DNA from: a virus
DNA: 40,677 nucleotides
Strand: one strand, 5' to 3'
IMG/VR virus record: IMGVR_UViG_3300033146_003000
Coordinates: 1 to 40,677 of that record
Shown here: positions 15,801 through 24,166 of the stretch, piece by piece
Layout of the letters: each line of letters begins with the position of its first letter
Numbering within the stretch: the stretch's first letter is position 1
Program-made: the position numbers and the translations under genes
The notes under the pieces: model-generated
The model's database searches: none
Seen by the model: only the letters and a program-made list of their open reading frames with translations
What the model was told of the DNA's origin: nothing

Positions 15801-16768
15801 TTGATACCATCAACACCGTCAGCTCCGTTTGTACCGTTTGTGCCATGTAACGAGTTCAGCCAATCAGGTTCAGTGCCGACAAACCCGTTATCTACAGCTA
15901 CTTCATAAGCAGATTTTCCATCATTTCCGTCTGCACCATCTACACCATTTATGCCGTTTGTTCCATTAATTCCGTCATGTCCTGCTGGACCTTGTGGACC
16001 TTGTGGACCTTCAAAAATCCCTATATTATACCAATCTTGACCGTTATACATCAACGAGTCATTAATAGCTACAGGTTCACCGATTGAATCTGTACCAGTT
16101 GTTTCTGATAGCCAAACATCACCTGTATCTCCTGTTTTTAAAAGAATATTTGCACAAGTATCTTTCCCTTTTAATCTGAACCCATCTCCAGCATCTCCGG
16201 TATCGCCTTTTTCTCCGGTATCGCCTTTTGGACCTTTTAATTGCCCTATATTAATCCAATGAGTACCATCATAACTATAACCGTCTCCGTCAACACCTGG
16301 AACTAAAGCTAAAGGGTCATCACCTTGAGCTATATAAATTGTGCCTCGATTTGGCGTTAAATTAAGTATATCTTGAATAGGCAATGTGCCTTTTATGCTA
16401 TATAAATTATCATTTATCCAAGTCAAAACACCATTTTGTAAAGTTAAAAGTTGATTATCTTGACCTTGAGGTATTTCTGGAGTTTGTGAAGATATTTTTT
16501 CAAGATCTGTTACATCAGTAGGATGATGAATTTTTGCTAGGTATATACCCTCTTCATCTTGATTGATAAAACCAGTACATATAATAATATCATCTTTTTC
16601 GACATTATTTTCATTTTGAACGTCAAGAAGTGACTGTACAATTCTTATATTGTTTTCTTTATCACCCCATACGTTTTCAACAAAAACTCGCATGTCTGAA
16701 GCAGTTATGTTATCTTGTATGCCATCAAGAAATAAATTCAGAGTATCTTGTTTTATTTGTGTACTCAT
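12848..16768 (-). CDS. Long tail fibre with collagen-like repeats
   Basis: 1306 residues, the largest gene of the window. The N-terminus (IQDNITASDMRVFVENVW) matches that of the 383-residue fibre gene upstream (NATGDITASDLRQCFDLV), so both likely share an attachment domain. Residues about 165-460 hold Gly-X-Y collagen-like blocks (GPKGDTGEKGDTGDAGDG, GPQGPQGPAGHDGINGTNG) broken by repeats of the type SAYEVAVDNGFVGTE..WL. A later part repeats TKLDGIEDNATADQT and ESLLYDGTRDNNKF units. Trimeric fibre folding is expected. It has its own late promoter and a good AAAAAGGAACACG site. Receptor specificity is unknown. Confidence 0.88.
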   Translation of the reverse strand: MSTQIKQDTLNLFLDGIQDNITASDMRVFVENVWGDKENNIRIVQSLLDVQNENNVEKDDIIICTGFINQDEEGIYLAKIHHPTDVTDLEKISSQTPEIPQGQDNQLLTLQNGVLTWINDNLYSIKGTLPIQDILNLTPNRGTIYIAQGDDPLALVPGVDGDGYSYDGTHWINIGQLKGPKGDTGEKGDTGDAGDGFRLKGKDTCANILLKTGDTGDVWLSETTGTDSIGEPVAINDSLMYNGQDWYNIGIFEGPQGPQGPAGHDGINGTNGINGVDGADGNDGKSAYEVAVDNGFVGTEPDWLNSLHGTNGTNGADGVDGINGVDGNNGVDGVDGKSAYEIAVDHGFVGTENQWLASLEGADGNDGDSAYQVAVNNGFVGTEAQWLASLEGADGADGADGADGSDATVIFADQATVDAGLVDDQVISPETFENSAQLAQKEDSLGLGTPDQILATNNAGTGKVWVDVDVTAPVRSVNTRTGDIILSKNDVNLDQVDNTSDMNKPVSTAQALALANKSDVGHNHTLLNDTLYEAKNPNIQAHIIDTNNPHNLTKNSINLDQVDNTSDMDKPVSTAVQTELLDYFKRGGVANPPIDDMNLFGVTNTIFEVIGTFAHAPKDPLHGTAIVYEGEDGQEAFQHYYGSNGEFWIRGYLDGTGWSQWEQIATNIDIENLQNGTYKTNGFVPSDNNDFVNKLYVDQAVVSGGLTDAQVATMYHNAALADGSFFKFALADKTKLDGIEDNATADQTEAEIVALYQSGYPDYFSASYKTKLDGIEDNATADQTVSEIESILYDGTRDNNKFTDSLRNNLSNQSGINTGDQDVLNIESLLYDGTRDNNKFRDDYLDKLNRLSDSNLFKGTYLNETLLNEAWAASDTGSPNYMGVPEIGSYAYIDDGAQAEISVRVWDNSDEVWSVIMNESTGGSGGSMTKEEIKYLYELNSNTNAYTDADMQRVQDAFTTDQEIKTAYENNTNTNAFTDPEKQKLNNLMSLNGNPLVADTPADLADVYHNWGQDAANTGTHYLPFTDSDKNTLDSLSSSGAGYLTFTDQDGTSLPNETIFTETTETNDRYKLQYRIDAANTLKLLGSRVFYEFEEAGTPANVGLIRMSTTSGSDPSRLSYQYNAIEKDIAFLDDIPAPQDLSDITAISYDDVTDPANPVTIIDSKIQYGVGKIPEEGATPPDLNNLSNYDVLTKIHLGSLQNDISNNTMKLNSIHSINNIVVQDGVDVVGATPTRAETIVILDNIYGSGNWEERNIIYTFISTDDGTRTGTKIHVWNIHQRTINDGSAPNGWSNDFYVVDIGLPIT

Positions 16769-16784
16769 CGTGTTCCTTTTTGTT

Positions 16785-16792
16785 TATTTATA
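16785..16792 (-). promoter_or_regulatory. T4-type late promoter of the long tail fibre
   Basis: TATAAATA on the minus strand followed by AACAAAAAGGAACACG, about 16 nt before the start codon. The coordinate may be off by one base. Confidence 0.8.
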
Positions 16793-16797
16793 AAACT

Positions 16798-18018
16798 TTA
16801 AACTTTTGATGAGCCTACATAAATTGGGTTTGTTGCTTGAAGGTTTCCTTGGCAATAAGTATCGTTTGTCCAGTTTGCTCCAGCTTTTATTGTAGTTTGT
16901 TCTGCTGAAGTTGGACGGCATAAATTTGTACAATTATTAAACATGTCTGTTGTATCAGTTTGTGAAGTTGTATCAACACCTTTTATACATTTAAGGTTTG
17001 TACAACCCCGCCAAGCATAACCAAAATTAGTCCCTGACGAAGTATCTAAAGTAGGAAATGAAGTTAAACCTGAACAAGACTGCCAAGCACTATTAAAACT
17101 AGTCCCTGACGAGGTATCCAAAGCAGGAAATGAAGTTAAACCTGAACAACTGTACCAAGCCCTATAAAAATTAGTCCCTGACGAAGTGTCCAAAGCAGGA
17201 AATGAAGTTAAACTTGAACAACTACTCCAAGCATACCTAAAACTAGTTCCTGACGAAGTATCCAAAGTAGGAAATGAAGTTAAACTTGAACAATCCTGCC
17301 AAGCATAAGCAAAACCAGTCCCTGACGAAGTATCCAAATTAGGAAATGAAGTTAAACTTGAACAACTGTACCAAGCAGAACCAAAATCAGTCCCTGATGA
17401 GGTATCCAACGTAGGAAATGATGTTAAACCTAAACAATAGTACCAAGCATAAGCAAAATCAGTCCCTGACGAGGTATCCAAAGCAGGAAATGAAGTTAAT
17501 CCTGAACAATACTGCCAAGTACTACTAAAATTAGTCCCTGACGAGGTATCCAACGAAGGGAATGAGGTTAAAGATGAACAACCACCCCAAGCACCACCAA
17601 AAGTAGTCCCTGACGAGGTATCCAAAGCAGGAAATGAAGTTAATCCTAAACAACCACTCCAAGTACTACTAAAACTAGTCCCTGACGAAGTATCCAAAGT
17701 AGGAAATGATGTTAAACCTGAACAAGACTGCCAAGCAGTGTTAAAATTAGTCACCCCAGAAAAATCTGTAGAAGAACAACTAAATGTAGTCATATTGCTC
17801 ATACCAAAAAACATTCTATAAACACTAGTCAAATCTTCACTAATAACTTGAACTTCAGTTACATCAGTTTTATTTGTATCAAATCTAAACGCAGTGATTG
17901 TATCACTAGAAGTCAACTCCCATGTCCCATCGCTATTATCAGTAACAGTTATAGTTCCACCTGATACATTACTTACACCAGGTTGAGAAGGTGAAGTTAC
18001 TTTAAAATCTAAAGCCAT
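16798..18018 (-). CDS. BspA/DUF285-type leucine-rich-repeat adhesin, copy A (10 repeats)
   Basis: 406 residues. An N-terminal cap (MALDFKVTSPSQPGVSNV, TDNSDGTWELTSSDTI) is followed by 10 tandem 24-residue units of the form FP-x-LDTSSGT-x-F-xx-(A/T)W-xx-C-x-x-LTS, then a capping unit (CIKGVDTTSQTDTTDMF). The unit is a variant of the DUF285/BspA surface-protein repeat (usually DTSNVTDMSYMF..CSSLTSL). Scaffold positions are nearly invariant; the xx positions vary and are rich in Tyr, Ser, Gly, Arg and Asn. The first 60 residues are almost identical to copies B and C. It sits among tail-fibre genes and has a TATCC-type ribosome region (AAGGATAAAAA). A receptor-binding role is inferred. Confidence 0.8.
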   Translation of the reverse strand: MALDFKVTSPSQPGVSNVSGGTITVTDNSDGTWELTSSDTITAFRFDTNKTDVTEVQVISEDLTSVYRMFFGMSNMTTFSCSSTDFSGVTNFNTAWQSCSGLTSFPTLDTSSGTSFSSTWSGCLGLTSFPALDTSSGTTFGGAWGGCSSLTSFPSLDTSSGTNFSSTWQYCSGLTSFPALDTSSGTDFAYAWYYCLGLTSFPTLDTSSGTDFGSAWYSCSSLTSFPNLDTSSGTGFAYAWQDCSSLTSFPTLDTSSGTSFRYAWSSCSSLTSFPALDTSSGTNFYRAWYSCSGLTSFPALDTSSGTSFNSAWQSCSGLTSFPTLDTSSGTNFGYAWRGCTNLKCIKGVDTTSQTDTTDMFNNCTNLCRPTSAEQTTIKAGANWTNDTYCQGNLQATNPIYVGSSKV

Positions 18019-18027
18019 TTTTTATCC

Positions 18028-18369
18028 TTAGATAATTACATACATAGTATCAGAAGAAGTACTTCCAAGATTATCATAATCAGTTTGTGAAATTTGGACT
18101 ATATTTTTTATTTGACTTGAATTAGTTACTAAAGAAGTATCTGAAACTATAGCATTTGGGGTGCCTGATAATTCTTTCCATAAGCTTGAATCTCCAAGAA
18201 AATCTGTTATTGTGCTTGATGACGTTAAACCTGTGTTGTCTATTTTTAATACTTGTCTAGGAGTTCCTGATCCGTCTGAGTCTTTTATATGAACTAAAGC
18301 GTCAACAGGAACTGAATCAATTCCTGTATCAGTATTTAAATCAAATTGATATATCGGGTTTTTATACAT
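18028..18369 (-). CDS. Small tail-fibre-associated protein
   Basis: 113 residues. It is polar and Ser/Thr-rich, with IVQISQTDYDNLGSTSSDTMYVII at the end, which resembles the KKLTQADYDLLTPQSDTLYIIT segment in the N-terminal domain of the 537-residue fibre. It therefore looks like a free-standing fibre attachment or head module. No promoter of its own: 9 nt after the pentapeptide gene and 9 nt before adhesin copy A, so translated from the same late mRNA. Confidence 0.65.
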   Translation of the reverse strand: MYKNPIYQFDLNTDTGIDSVPVDALVHIKDSDGSGTPRQVLKIDNTGLTSSSTITDFLGDSSLWKELSGTPNAIVSDTSLVTNSSQIKNIVQISQTDYDNLGSTSSDTMYVII

Positions 18370-18378
18370 ATTTTATCC

Positions 18379-18639
18379 TTATGCTTCTGGTACTTCCTCT
18401 GCTGGTGGTTGAGTTGTTTGGTCAGTACCTGTTAAATCGTTAATACCTACTGAAAAAGATACTTTGGCATTAGTGAAAATAGCATTTTCTTGAATTGAAT
18501 CTTTGAAATTAGCAAAATGTAAAACAGCGTCTGTGAAGTTACAATCAGTAAGATTAGCATCTCTGAAGTTTGATCCTGTTAAATCTTGTCCGCTGAAGTC
18601 TGTTCCTGTTAAATCTTGATTTCTAAAATTTTGATACAT
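18379..18639 (-). CDS. Pentapeptide-repeat protein of the tail-fibre block
   Basis: 86 residues. Residues about 4-60 follow the A(D/N)LXX pentapeptide pattern in successive fives (NFRNQ DLTGT DFSGQ DLTGS NFRDA NLTDC NFTDA), which folds as a right-handed quadrilateral beta helix. A Pro/Glu-rich tail follows. It is first in a late operon after the promoter at 18668 and precedes a fibre-associated gene and adhesin A. In this context a structural fibre cap is more likely than a gyrase-protecting role, but this is inference. Confidence 0.75.
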   Translation of the reverse strand: MYQNFRNQDLTGTDFSGQDLTGSNFRDANLTDCNFTDAVLHFANFKDSIQENAIFTNAKVSFSVGINDLTGTDQTTQPPAEEVPEA

Positions 18640-18667
18640 ATTTAATCCTTTTTGTTTTAATGTGTTT

Positions 18668-18675
18668 TATTTATA
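18668..18675 (-). promoter_or_regulatory. T4-type late promoter
   Basis: TATAAATA on the minus strand, 29 nt before the pentapeptide-repeat gene, in the gap after adhesin copy B. It divides the adhesin region into separate transcription units. Confidence 0.8.
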
Positions 18676-18685
18676 AATTTTAATT

Positions 18686-20122
18686 TTATGCTTTTTTAAT
18701 CCAAGCAAATCTTGTATGTTTTCTACAAGGGCTTGAGTAGTTTTCGTTAACGTATTTGATACCTGGTGTTTGTGCTATTTGTGATTGTTCTGTTGAGTTG
18801 GGGTCAGCTAGGCTTGTACAATTTGTAAACATACCGACTACATTAGTTGCTGAAGTTGTGTCCACTGAACTGATACATAGAAGATTTGAACATGCTCGCC
18901 AAATATACATAAAATTAGTCCCTGACGAAGTATCTAAAGCAGGAAATGAAGTTAAACCTGAACAATCATGCCAAGCACTATAAAAATTAGTCCCTGACGA
19001 AGTATCCAACGTAGGAAATGAAGTTAAGCCTGAACAATTCCGCCAAGCATAACTAAAACTAGTCCCAGAAGAGGTATTTAGACTTGGAAATGATGTTAAA
19101 CCTGAACAACCATGCCAAGTATTACTAAAATTAGTCCCTGACGAAGTATCCAACGTAGGGAATGATGTTAAACCTGAACAAGCACGCCAAGCACTACTAA
19201 AATCAGTCCCTGATGAAGTATCCAACGTAGAAAATGAAGTTAAACCTGAACAACCACTCCAAGTATATCTAAAACTAGTCCCTGACGAAGTATCCAAAGC
19301 AGGGAATGAGGTTAAACCTGAACAACTTTCCCAAGCACTATTAAAACTAGTTCCTGCTGAAGCATCTAACGAAGGGAATGAAGTTAAAGAAGAACAACTA
19401 TACCAAGCCCAACCAAAATTAGTCCCTGATGAAGTATCCAAATTAGGAAATGACGTTAAATCTGAACAATATTGCCAAGCATAACTAAAACTAGTCCCTG
19501 ACGAAGTATCCAAAGCAGGAAATGAGGTTAATTTTAAACAATATTGCCAAGCATAACTAAAATTAGTCCCTGACGAAGTATCCAACGTAGGGAATGAAGT
19601 TAAAGAAGAACAACTATACCAAGCATGATAAAAATTAGTCCCTGACGAAGTATCCAAAGCAGGAAATGAAGTTAAGCCTGAACAATTCCGCCAAGCATAA
19701 CTAAAACTAGTTCCTTCTGAAGTATCTAACGAAGGGAATGAAGTTAAAGAAGAACAACTATACCAAGCACTATAAAAATTAGTCCCCGATGAGGTATCCA
19801 ACGTAGGAAATGAGGTTAAATTAGAGCAATTTCGCCAAGCAGAACTAAAATCAGTCACCCCAGAAAAATCCGTAGAAGCACAACTAAACGTTGTCATCCC
19901 AGTCATCCCATCAAACATATTAGAAGCAGAAGTCAAATCTTCACTAATAACTTGAACTTCAGTTACATCAGTTTTATTTGTATCAAATCTAAACGCAGTG
20001 ATAGTATCACTAGAAGTCAACTCCCACGTTCCATCCCCATTATCAGTCACCGTTATAGTTCCACCTGATACATTACTTACACCAGGTTGAGAAGGTGAAG
20101 TTACTTTAAAATCTAAAGCCAT
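18686..20122 (-). CDS. BspA/DUF285-type leucine-rich-repeat adhesin, copy B (13 repeats)
   Basis: 478 residues with the same cap as copies A and C and 13 units of 24 residues. Variable pairs around the Trp include YS..YS, SY..RN, YH..YS, SY..QY, GW..YS, NS..ES, RY..SG, SN..HG and MY..RA. One unit has DASAGT and one FSTL instead of FPTL, so the scaffold tolerates few changes. The C-terminal cap (DTTSATNVVGMF) and the last 40 residues differ completely from copies A and C, so the distal end was exchanged. It lies 18 nt after the 537-residue fibre gene with AAGGATAAAAA before the ATG and no own promoter. Confidence 0.8.
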   Translation of the reverse strand: MALDFKVTSPSQPGVSNVSGGTITVTDNGDGTWELTSSDTITAFRFDTNKTDVTEVQVISEDLTSASNMFDGMTGMTTFSCASTDFSGVTDFSSAWRNCSNLTSFPTLDTSSGTNFYSAWYSCSSLTSFPSLDTSEGTSFSYAWRNCSGLTSFPALDTSSGTNFYHAWYSCSSLTSFPTLDTSSGTNFSYAWQYCLKLTSFPALDTSSGTSFSYAWQYCSDLTSFPNLDTSSGTNFGWAWYSCSSLTSFPSLDASAGTSFNSAWESCSGLTSFPALDTSSGTSFRYTWSGCSGLTSFSTLDTSSGTDFSSAWRACSGLTSFPTLDTSSGTNFSNTWHGCSGLTSFPSLNTSSGTSFSYAWRNCSGLTSFPTLDTSSGTNFYSAWHDCSGLTSFPALDTSSGTNFMYIWRACSNLLCISSVDTTSATNVVGMFTNCTSLADPNSTEQSQIAQTPGIKYVNENYSSPCRKHTRFAWIKKA

Positions 20123-20140
20123 TTTTTATCCTTATGCTCT

Positions 20141-21754
20141 TTATGCCTCATACTCAACTGAAACCCAGTCATTAAGATTTTTACCTGTGTTAAACGTTAT
20201 AGTAGTATCAGTGCCATTATCTGTTATACTGTATGTATTTGATCTATCTTTTGAGCCATTCGTATAAACAAAAGCAGTGCTGAATACTTTATTAGTTACT
20301 ACAAAAGCAGTCTGCCCAGCGGTAGCATCAAAATCTGTATCTTGAAGCATTATTTGAGCAGGTATAGTAGCCAATGCCCAGTTTGTACCATTATATTGAA
20401 TAATATCACCAGAAGATTGACCTGTTGTTGTTACATCGTCAAGATCATTCAGTGAAACTGTAGCTGGAGTTTTTGTAGACCAGTTAGCACCATCCCAAGC
20501 TATGTAATCATCAAGTACAGGGGATGTAGTTGAAGTATCAACATCATTTAAATCATTTATAGACATAGTTTGTGGGGCTTGGTTAATCCATCGTGATGTA
20601 GCGTTATCCCACATAACATAATCTTTATCTTGAACAGAAGTTATATTAACATCATTTAATTCATTAAGTTCAGCATCAAGTGAAAAAGTTGTGCCTGTTA
20701 AATCCAACCCTGTACCAGCTGTGTATGCTGTACCAGTATCATCTGCTGGAGTCCAGTTTGTACCATCCCATTTAAGAGTTTGACCATTAGTAGGAGCTGT
20801 AGTTGATGTGTCAACATCAGATAGTAAGTCTATACCAGAATCAAGTGAAAATGTTGTACCTGTTAAATCCAACCCTGTGCCAGCTGTATATGTTGTATCA
20901 GTATCATCTGCTGGTGTCCAATTCAAACCATCCCATTTAAGAGTTTGCCCATTAGTAGGAGCTGTAGTAGTTGTGTCGACATCGTTCATAACATTAATTG
21001 ACTGTGTTTGTGGGGCTTGGTTAATCCATCGTGACGTAGCGTTATCCCACATAACATAATCTTTATCTTGTACTGAAGTTATGTTAACATCATTTAATTC
21101 GTTAAGATCAGCATCAAGTGAAAAGGTTGTGCCTGTCAAATCCAACCCTGTACCAGCTGTGTATGCTGTGCCAGTATCATCTGCTGGTGTCCAGTTTGTG
21201 CCATCCCATTTAAGAGTTTGACCATTAGTAGGAGCTGTAGTTGATGTGTCAACATCAGATAACTCATCGATACCTGTAGTTCCAAACTCAACTGCTGTAG
21301 CACCTGCGTTTACTTTAAGGAATTGACCACCTGCACCAGTATAGTTAGCTGGAGTATCAGATAAGCTAACAAAATCACTCGTCCCAGAAGATATAGTAGA
21401 GTTAACCCATTCAGAATTTGTGTTATCCCATGTTAGTACTTGACCATCTTGTAATGTAGTTAAATTAACGTCAGCAAGTTCTTCTACTTTTGGATTATCC
21501 GCGTCTGTAATAATATATAAAGTATCGCTTTGAGGGGTTAATAAATCATAGTCAGCTTGTGTTAATTTTTTTATGTATTCAACTTCGTCTGATTTAACAT
21601 TACCAAGTCTAACAATGGAATCTGCTCCATCGTTCTTTTTAATAAACATTTTACCATCATACGTGTTTATAGCAATTTCGCCAAGTTCAATATCTCCAAC
21701 AGCAGGTATTTTATTTTGTGTTGCTGATCTTTTCAATTTTATAGTTTGTGACAT
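20141..21754 (-). CDS. Repeat-containing tail fibre with Mtd-like N-terminal domain
   Basis: 537 residues. The N-terminal KLKRSATQNKIPAVGDIELGEIAINTYDGKMFIKKNDG resembles the short beta domain found at the start of many phage fibres (major tropism determinant N-terminal type). The middle repeats LNDV/LSDVDTSTTAPTNGQTLKWDGTNWTPADDTGTAYTAGTGLDLTGTTFSLD four to five times, typical of a trimeric shaft. The C-terminal about 100 residues (FDATAGQTAFVVTN ... NLNDWVSVEYEA) are a distinct beta domain. Part of it is identical at DNA level to the neighbouring fibre gene. A late promoter is not obvious; TATAAAGT near 21790 is a weak candidate. Confidence 0.82.
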   Translation of the reverse strand: MSQTIKLKRSATQNKIPAVGDIELGEIAINTYDGKMFIKKNDGADSIVRLGNVKSDEVEYIKKLTQADYDLLTPQSDTLYIITDADNPKVEELADVNLTTLQDGQVLTWDNTNSEWVNSTISSGTSDFVSLSDTPANYTGAGGQFLKVNAGATAVEFGTTGIDELSDVDTSTTAPTNGQTLKWDGTNWTPADDTGTAYTAGTGLDLTGTTFSLDADLNELNDVNITSVQDKDYVMWDNATSRWINQAPQTQSINVMNDVDTTTTAPTNGQTLKWDGLNWTPADDTDTTYTAGTGLDLTGTTFSLDSGIDLLSDVDTSTTAPTNGQTLKWDGTNWTPADDTGTAYTAGTGLDLTGTTFSLDAELNELNDVNITSVQDKDYVMWDNATSRWINQAPQTMSINDLNDVDTSTTSPVLDDYIAWDGANWSTKTPATVSLNDLDDVTTTGQSSGDIIQYNGTNWALATIPAQIMLQDTDFDATAGQTAFVVTNKVFSTAFVYTNGSKDRSNTYSITDNGTDTTITFNTGKNLNDWVSVEYEA

Positions 21755-21810
21755 TTGTTTCCTTTAATTATAAAATACATATCATATACTTTATAATGAA
21801 ATTTTATTTA

Positions 21811-21835
21811 AAAATTGGAGTTGACTAGCAACTCC
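21811..21835 (-). terminator. Intrinsic terminator after the 346-residue fibre gene
   Basis: On the minus strand GGAGTTG-CTAGT-CAACTCC forms a perfect 7-bp stem followed directly by AATTTTTAAAT. It separates two fibre transcription units. Confidence 0.85.
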
Positions 21836-21867
21836 AGCCAGTATATACTGGACTTATATTTTTGATC

Positions 21868-22908
21868 TTAGAATGTTCCGCCGTCAATATTTGCGCCCGG
21901 TACCCAATTTGTACCATTCCATCCAAGAATATCATCAACGTTAGGAGCTGAAGTAGTTGTATCAACATCAGTTAATAAATCAATACCTGCATTAAGAGCA
22001 AATGTTGTTCCTGTTAATGATAGACCTGTACCAGCTGAATAAGTTGTATCTGTATCAGTAGTTGGTACCCAATTTGTACCATCCCAAGAAAGAACTTGAC
22101 CATTACTAGGAGCTGAAGTAGTTGTATCAACATCAGATAATTCATCAATGCCTGTAGTTCCAAACTCAACTGCTGTAGCACCTGCGTTTACTTTAAGGAA
22201 TTGACCACCTGCACCAGTATAGTTAGCTGGAGTATCAGACAATCCAACAAAAGTTGTAACACCCGCTGGTAAAGTAGTATTTTCCCATCTTGAGTTAGCA
22301 TTACTCCAAGTAATAACTTGTCCGTCAGCAATTGAAGCGATATTAACGTCTGAAAGCCCGCCTAATGTAGCTGTTGAGCTTAAATAGTTAGAAACTCTCG
22401 TATCAGTATAATAAAGATTAGTTGAACCTTCAGTGATATCATCAGTATCAAGAGAAACAACACCAGTTTGACCATTAACAGAAGTTACTGCATCAGTTGG
22501 AGTAAGAAGTTCTTGCCAATCAGTCATATCACCAGCAGAACCACCATTGTGAATATAAGATTTATTTTCATCAGTTCTTACACAAACATCACCTTCTTGA
22601 GCTGTTAAAGCAAGTTGAGCTGCTTCTGAAGCTGCTGTATAAGTTGAAGTAATAGCAAGAGGTGGCAATTGATTATTAGGTATTAATCCAGTAGCACCTA
22701 GAGTAGCTACACCATTATTTGCGCCTTTTTCTGAAGTTGGGATATAGTTGCTTTCAACGTTACCAGTTACTTTAATACCACCAGCTGTTGTGCCGTCTCC
22801 CATCCATAAATCGTGATTATCTGTAGTCCAAATAAGTTCACCAGTAGCAGGAGTGATTCCTGTTCTGTTTGCTTCTAGACCTCTTCTAATTAGAATAGTT
22901 TTTGCCAT
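21868..22908 (-). CDS. Tail fibre with Mtd-like N-terminal domain
   Basis: 346 residues. The N-terminus AKTILIRRGLEANRTGITPATGELIWTTDNHDLWMGDGTTAGG is the fibre-start domain seen in Mtd-type proteins (RRG ... GE ... T.....W.GDG). Next comes ATLGATGLIPNNQLPPLAIT and VTSVNGQTGVVSLDTDDI, a widespread fibre motif, then DVDTTTSAPSNGQVLSWDGTNW repeats like those of the 537-residue fibre. It has its own late promoter about 68 nt upstream and a hairpin terminator downstream, so it is a monocistronic late gene. Confidence 0.83.
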   Translation of the reverse strand: MAKTILIRRGLEANRTGITPATGELIWTTDNHDLWMGDGTTAGGIKVTGNVESNYIPTSEKGANNGVATLGATGLIPNNQLPPLAITSTYTAASEAAQLALTAQEGDVCVRTDENKSYIHNGGSAGDMTDWQELLTPTDAVTSVNGQTGVVSLDTDDITEGSTNLYYTDTRVSNYLSSTATLGGLSDVNIASIADGQVITWSNANSRWENTTLPAGVTTFVGLSDTPANYTGAGGQFLKVNAGATAVEFGTTGIDELSDVDTTTSAPSNGQVLSWDGTNWVPTTDTDTTYSAGTGLSLTGTTFALNAGIDLLTDVDTTTSAPNVDDILGWNGTNWVPGANIDGGTF

Positions 22909-22975
22909 ATTTTTTCCTTTTTATTTTATAAGGTCCCTGTTAGGTTTCATTTCTATTTCAACTCTAACCTTTTTA

Positions 22976-22983
22976 TATTTATA
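22976..22983 (-). promoter_or_regulatory. T4-type late promoter
   Basis: TATAAATA on the minus strand, overlapping the gap after the 383-residue fibre gene. The leader to the ATG at 22908 is long (about 60 nt) and contains GTTAG/CTAAC that could pair. Confidence 0.75.
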
Positions 22984-22986
22984 AAC

Positions 22987-24138
22987 TTAGAATGACCCCA
23001 AGTCTAAAGTATCTGTATTAACCCAGTTTCCTGCATTATACATTATTAAGTCACCGTTTTGAACTGCTGCTAAATTGACATCATTTAATTCTCCAAGATC
23101 AATATTAGAAATATTATCGTCAACGTATTCTTTTGTAGTTAAACTTTTTGAATCTGTAATTGTGTTAAGCTCCGGAGCGATAATTCTACCATCTTGATAA
23201 ATTTCAAATAAATTTAATCTCGCAATATCGCTTGTGCCATTTCCTATTTCTAAGATTGTTTCAGAAGAAGTACCTATATTATATTTACCAAAAGCCACTG
23301 AAGAATTGTTTTGAGCTATTGTGTTATAACCACCAGCAAAACTATAATCTCCTGTTGCTCCATTTGAACCGCTTAAAATATCTGAAAAACTTAGATCAAT
23401 TGCTTCTGTCCCTATGTTTCCATAATGATTTACTATTCTATGAACTAATCTGTACCCAGTGTTTATTTCAGTTATTCTTTCAAGCCCAGTGGAATTTTGA
23501 GGTACTTGTTGATTCTCCCAGTTATTTGTAGAAGCATTATATAAAAGAACTTCAAAATCTAAAGGAGTATTGATATCAACATCTGTTAAATCGTTTATTT
23601 GTAATGTAGCTGTTATATCAACGTATTCTTTTGTAGTTAAACTTTTTGGATCAGTAATCGTATTAAGTTCAGGAGCGATAATTCTACCGTTTGAATAAAT
23701 TTCTAAAGCATTTGTTCTATTTGAAGCATCTGCCCCTATACCAACTTCAAAAATAGTTTCTGTTGAAGTTGACGTGTTATGTTTACCTATAGATGTTTGA
23801 TAATCATTTTGAGCTATTGTTTCATAACCTCCAGCATAACTATATCTACCAGCAGATGTAGTTTGATAACCTACAGCAAATGAATTTCTGCCAGTTGCTC
23901 CTCTTGTAGCTGAATTTTCAGTTTGGGTTGATATATCTACAGCATCATGCCCGATTTCACCATAAAAATTTGCGTCTTTGTTGTATAATCTATACCCAGT
24001 GTTTCCATTTTCTTGTATTTGTACAAGTTTACCAATGTTTTCATCAACAAGATCAAAACATTGACGTAAGTCCGATGCGGTAATATCGCCTGTAGCGTTA
24101 TCTGGTAATAATGCATGGATTATATCAATATATGCCAT
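22987..24138 (-). CDS. Tail fibre with YadA-head-like repeats
   Basis: 383 residues. After the shared ITASDLRQCFDLVDENIGK attachment region come two large internal copies (about 60-195 and 225-350). Each holds YadA-head/Hep_Hag-like motifs (GRNSFAVGYQTTSAGRYSYAGGYETIAQNDYQTSIGKHN), then ALEIYSNGRIIAPELNTITDPKSLTTKEYVD. Such motifs form a left-handed beta-roll in trimeric fibres. The tandem internal duplication lengthens the fibre. It has its own late promoter with AAAAAGGATTATT before the ATG. Confidence 0.83.
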   Translation of the reverse strand: MAYIDIIHALLPDNATGDITASDLRQCFDLVDENIGKLVQIQENGNTGYRLYNKDANFYGEIGHDAVDISTQTENSATRGATGRNSFAVGYQTTSAGRYSYAGGYETIAQNDYQTSIGKHNTSTSTETIFEVGIGADASNRTNALEIYSNGRIIAPELNTITDPKSLTTKEYVDITATLQINDLTDVDINTPLDFEVLLYNASTNNWENQQVPQNSTGLERITEINTGYRLVHRIVNHYGNIGTEAIDLSFSDILSGSNGATGDYSFAGGYNTIAQNNSSVAFGKYNIGTSSETILEIGNGTSDIARLNLFEIYQDGRIIAPELNTITDSKSLTTKEYVDDNISNIDLGELNDVNLAAVQNGDLIMYNAGNWVNTDTLDLGSF

Positions 24139-24154
24139 AATAATCCTTTTTGTT

Positions 24155-24162
24155 TATTTATA
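24155..24162 (-). promoter_or_regulatory. T4-type late promoter
   Basis: TATAAATA on the minus strand followed by AACAAAAAGGATTATT and the ATG at 24138. Confidence 0.82.
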
Positions 24163-24166
24163 CTTT

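Noticed and set aside
12848-16768. Acquisition of a true eukaryotic collagen
   Set aside because: Short Gly-X-Y blocks are common in phage fibres and are mixed here with typical fibre repeats.
18379-18639. Qnr-like gyrase-protecting pentapeptide protein
   Set aside because: The protein is short, lies inside a tail-fibre operon under a late promoter and has no features specific to the Qnr family.
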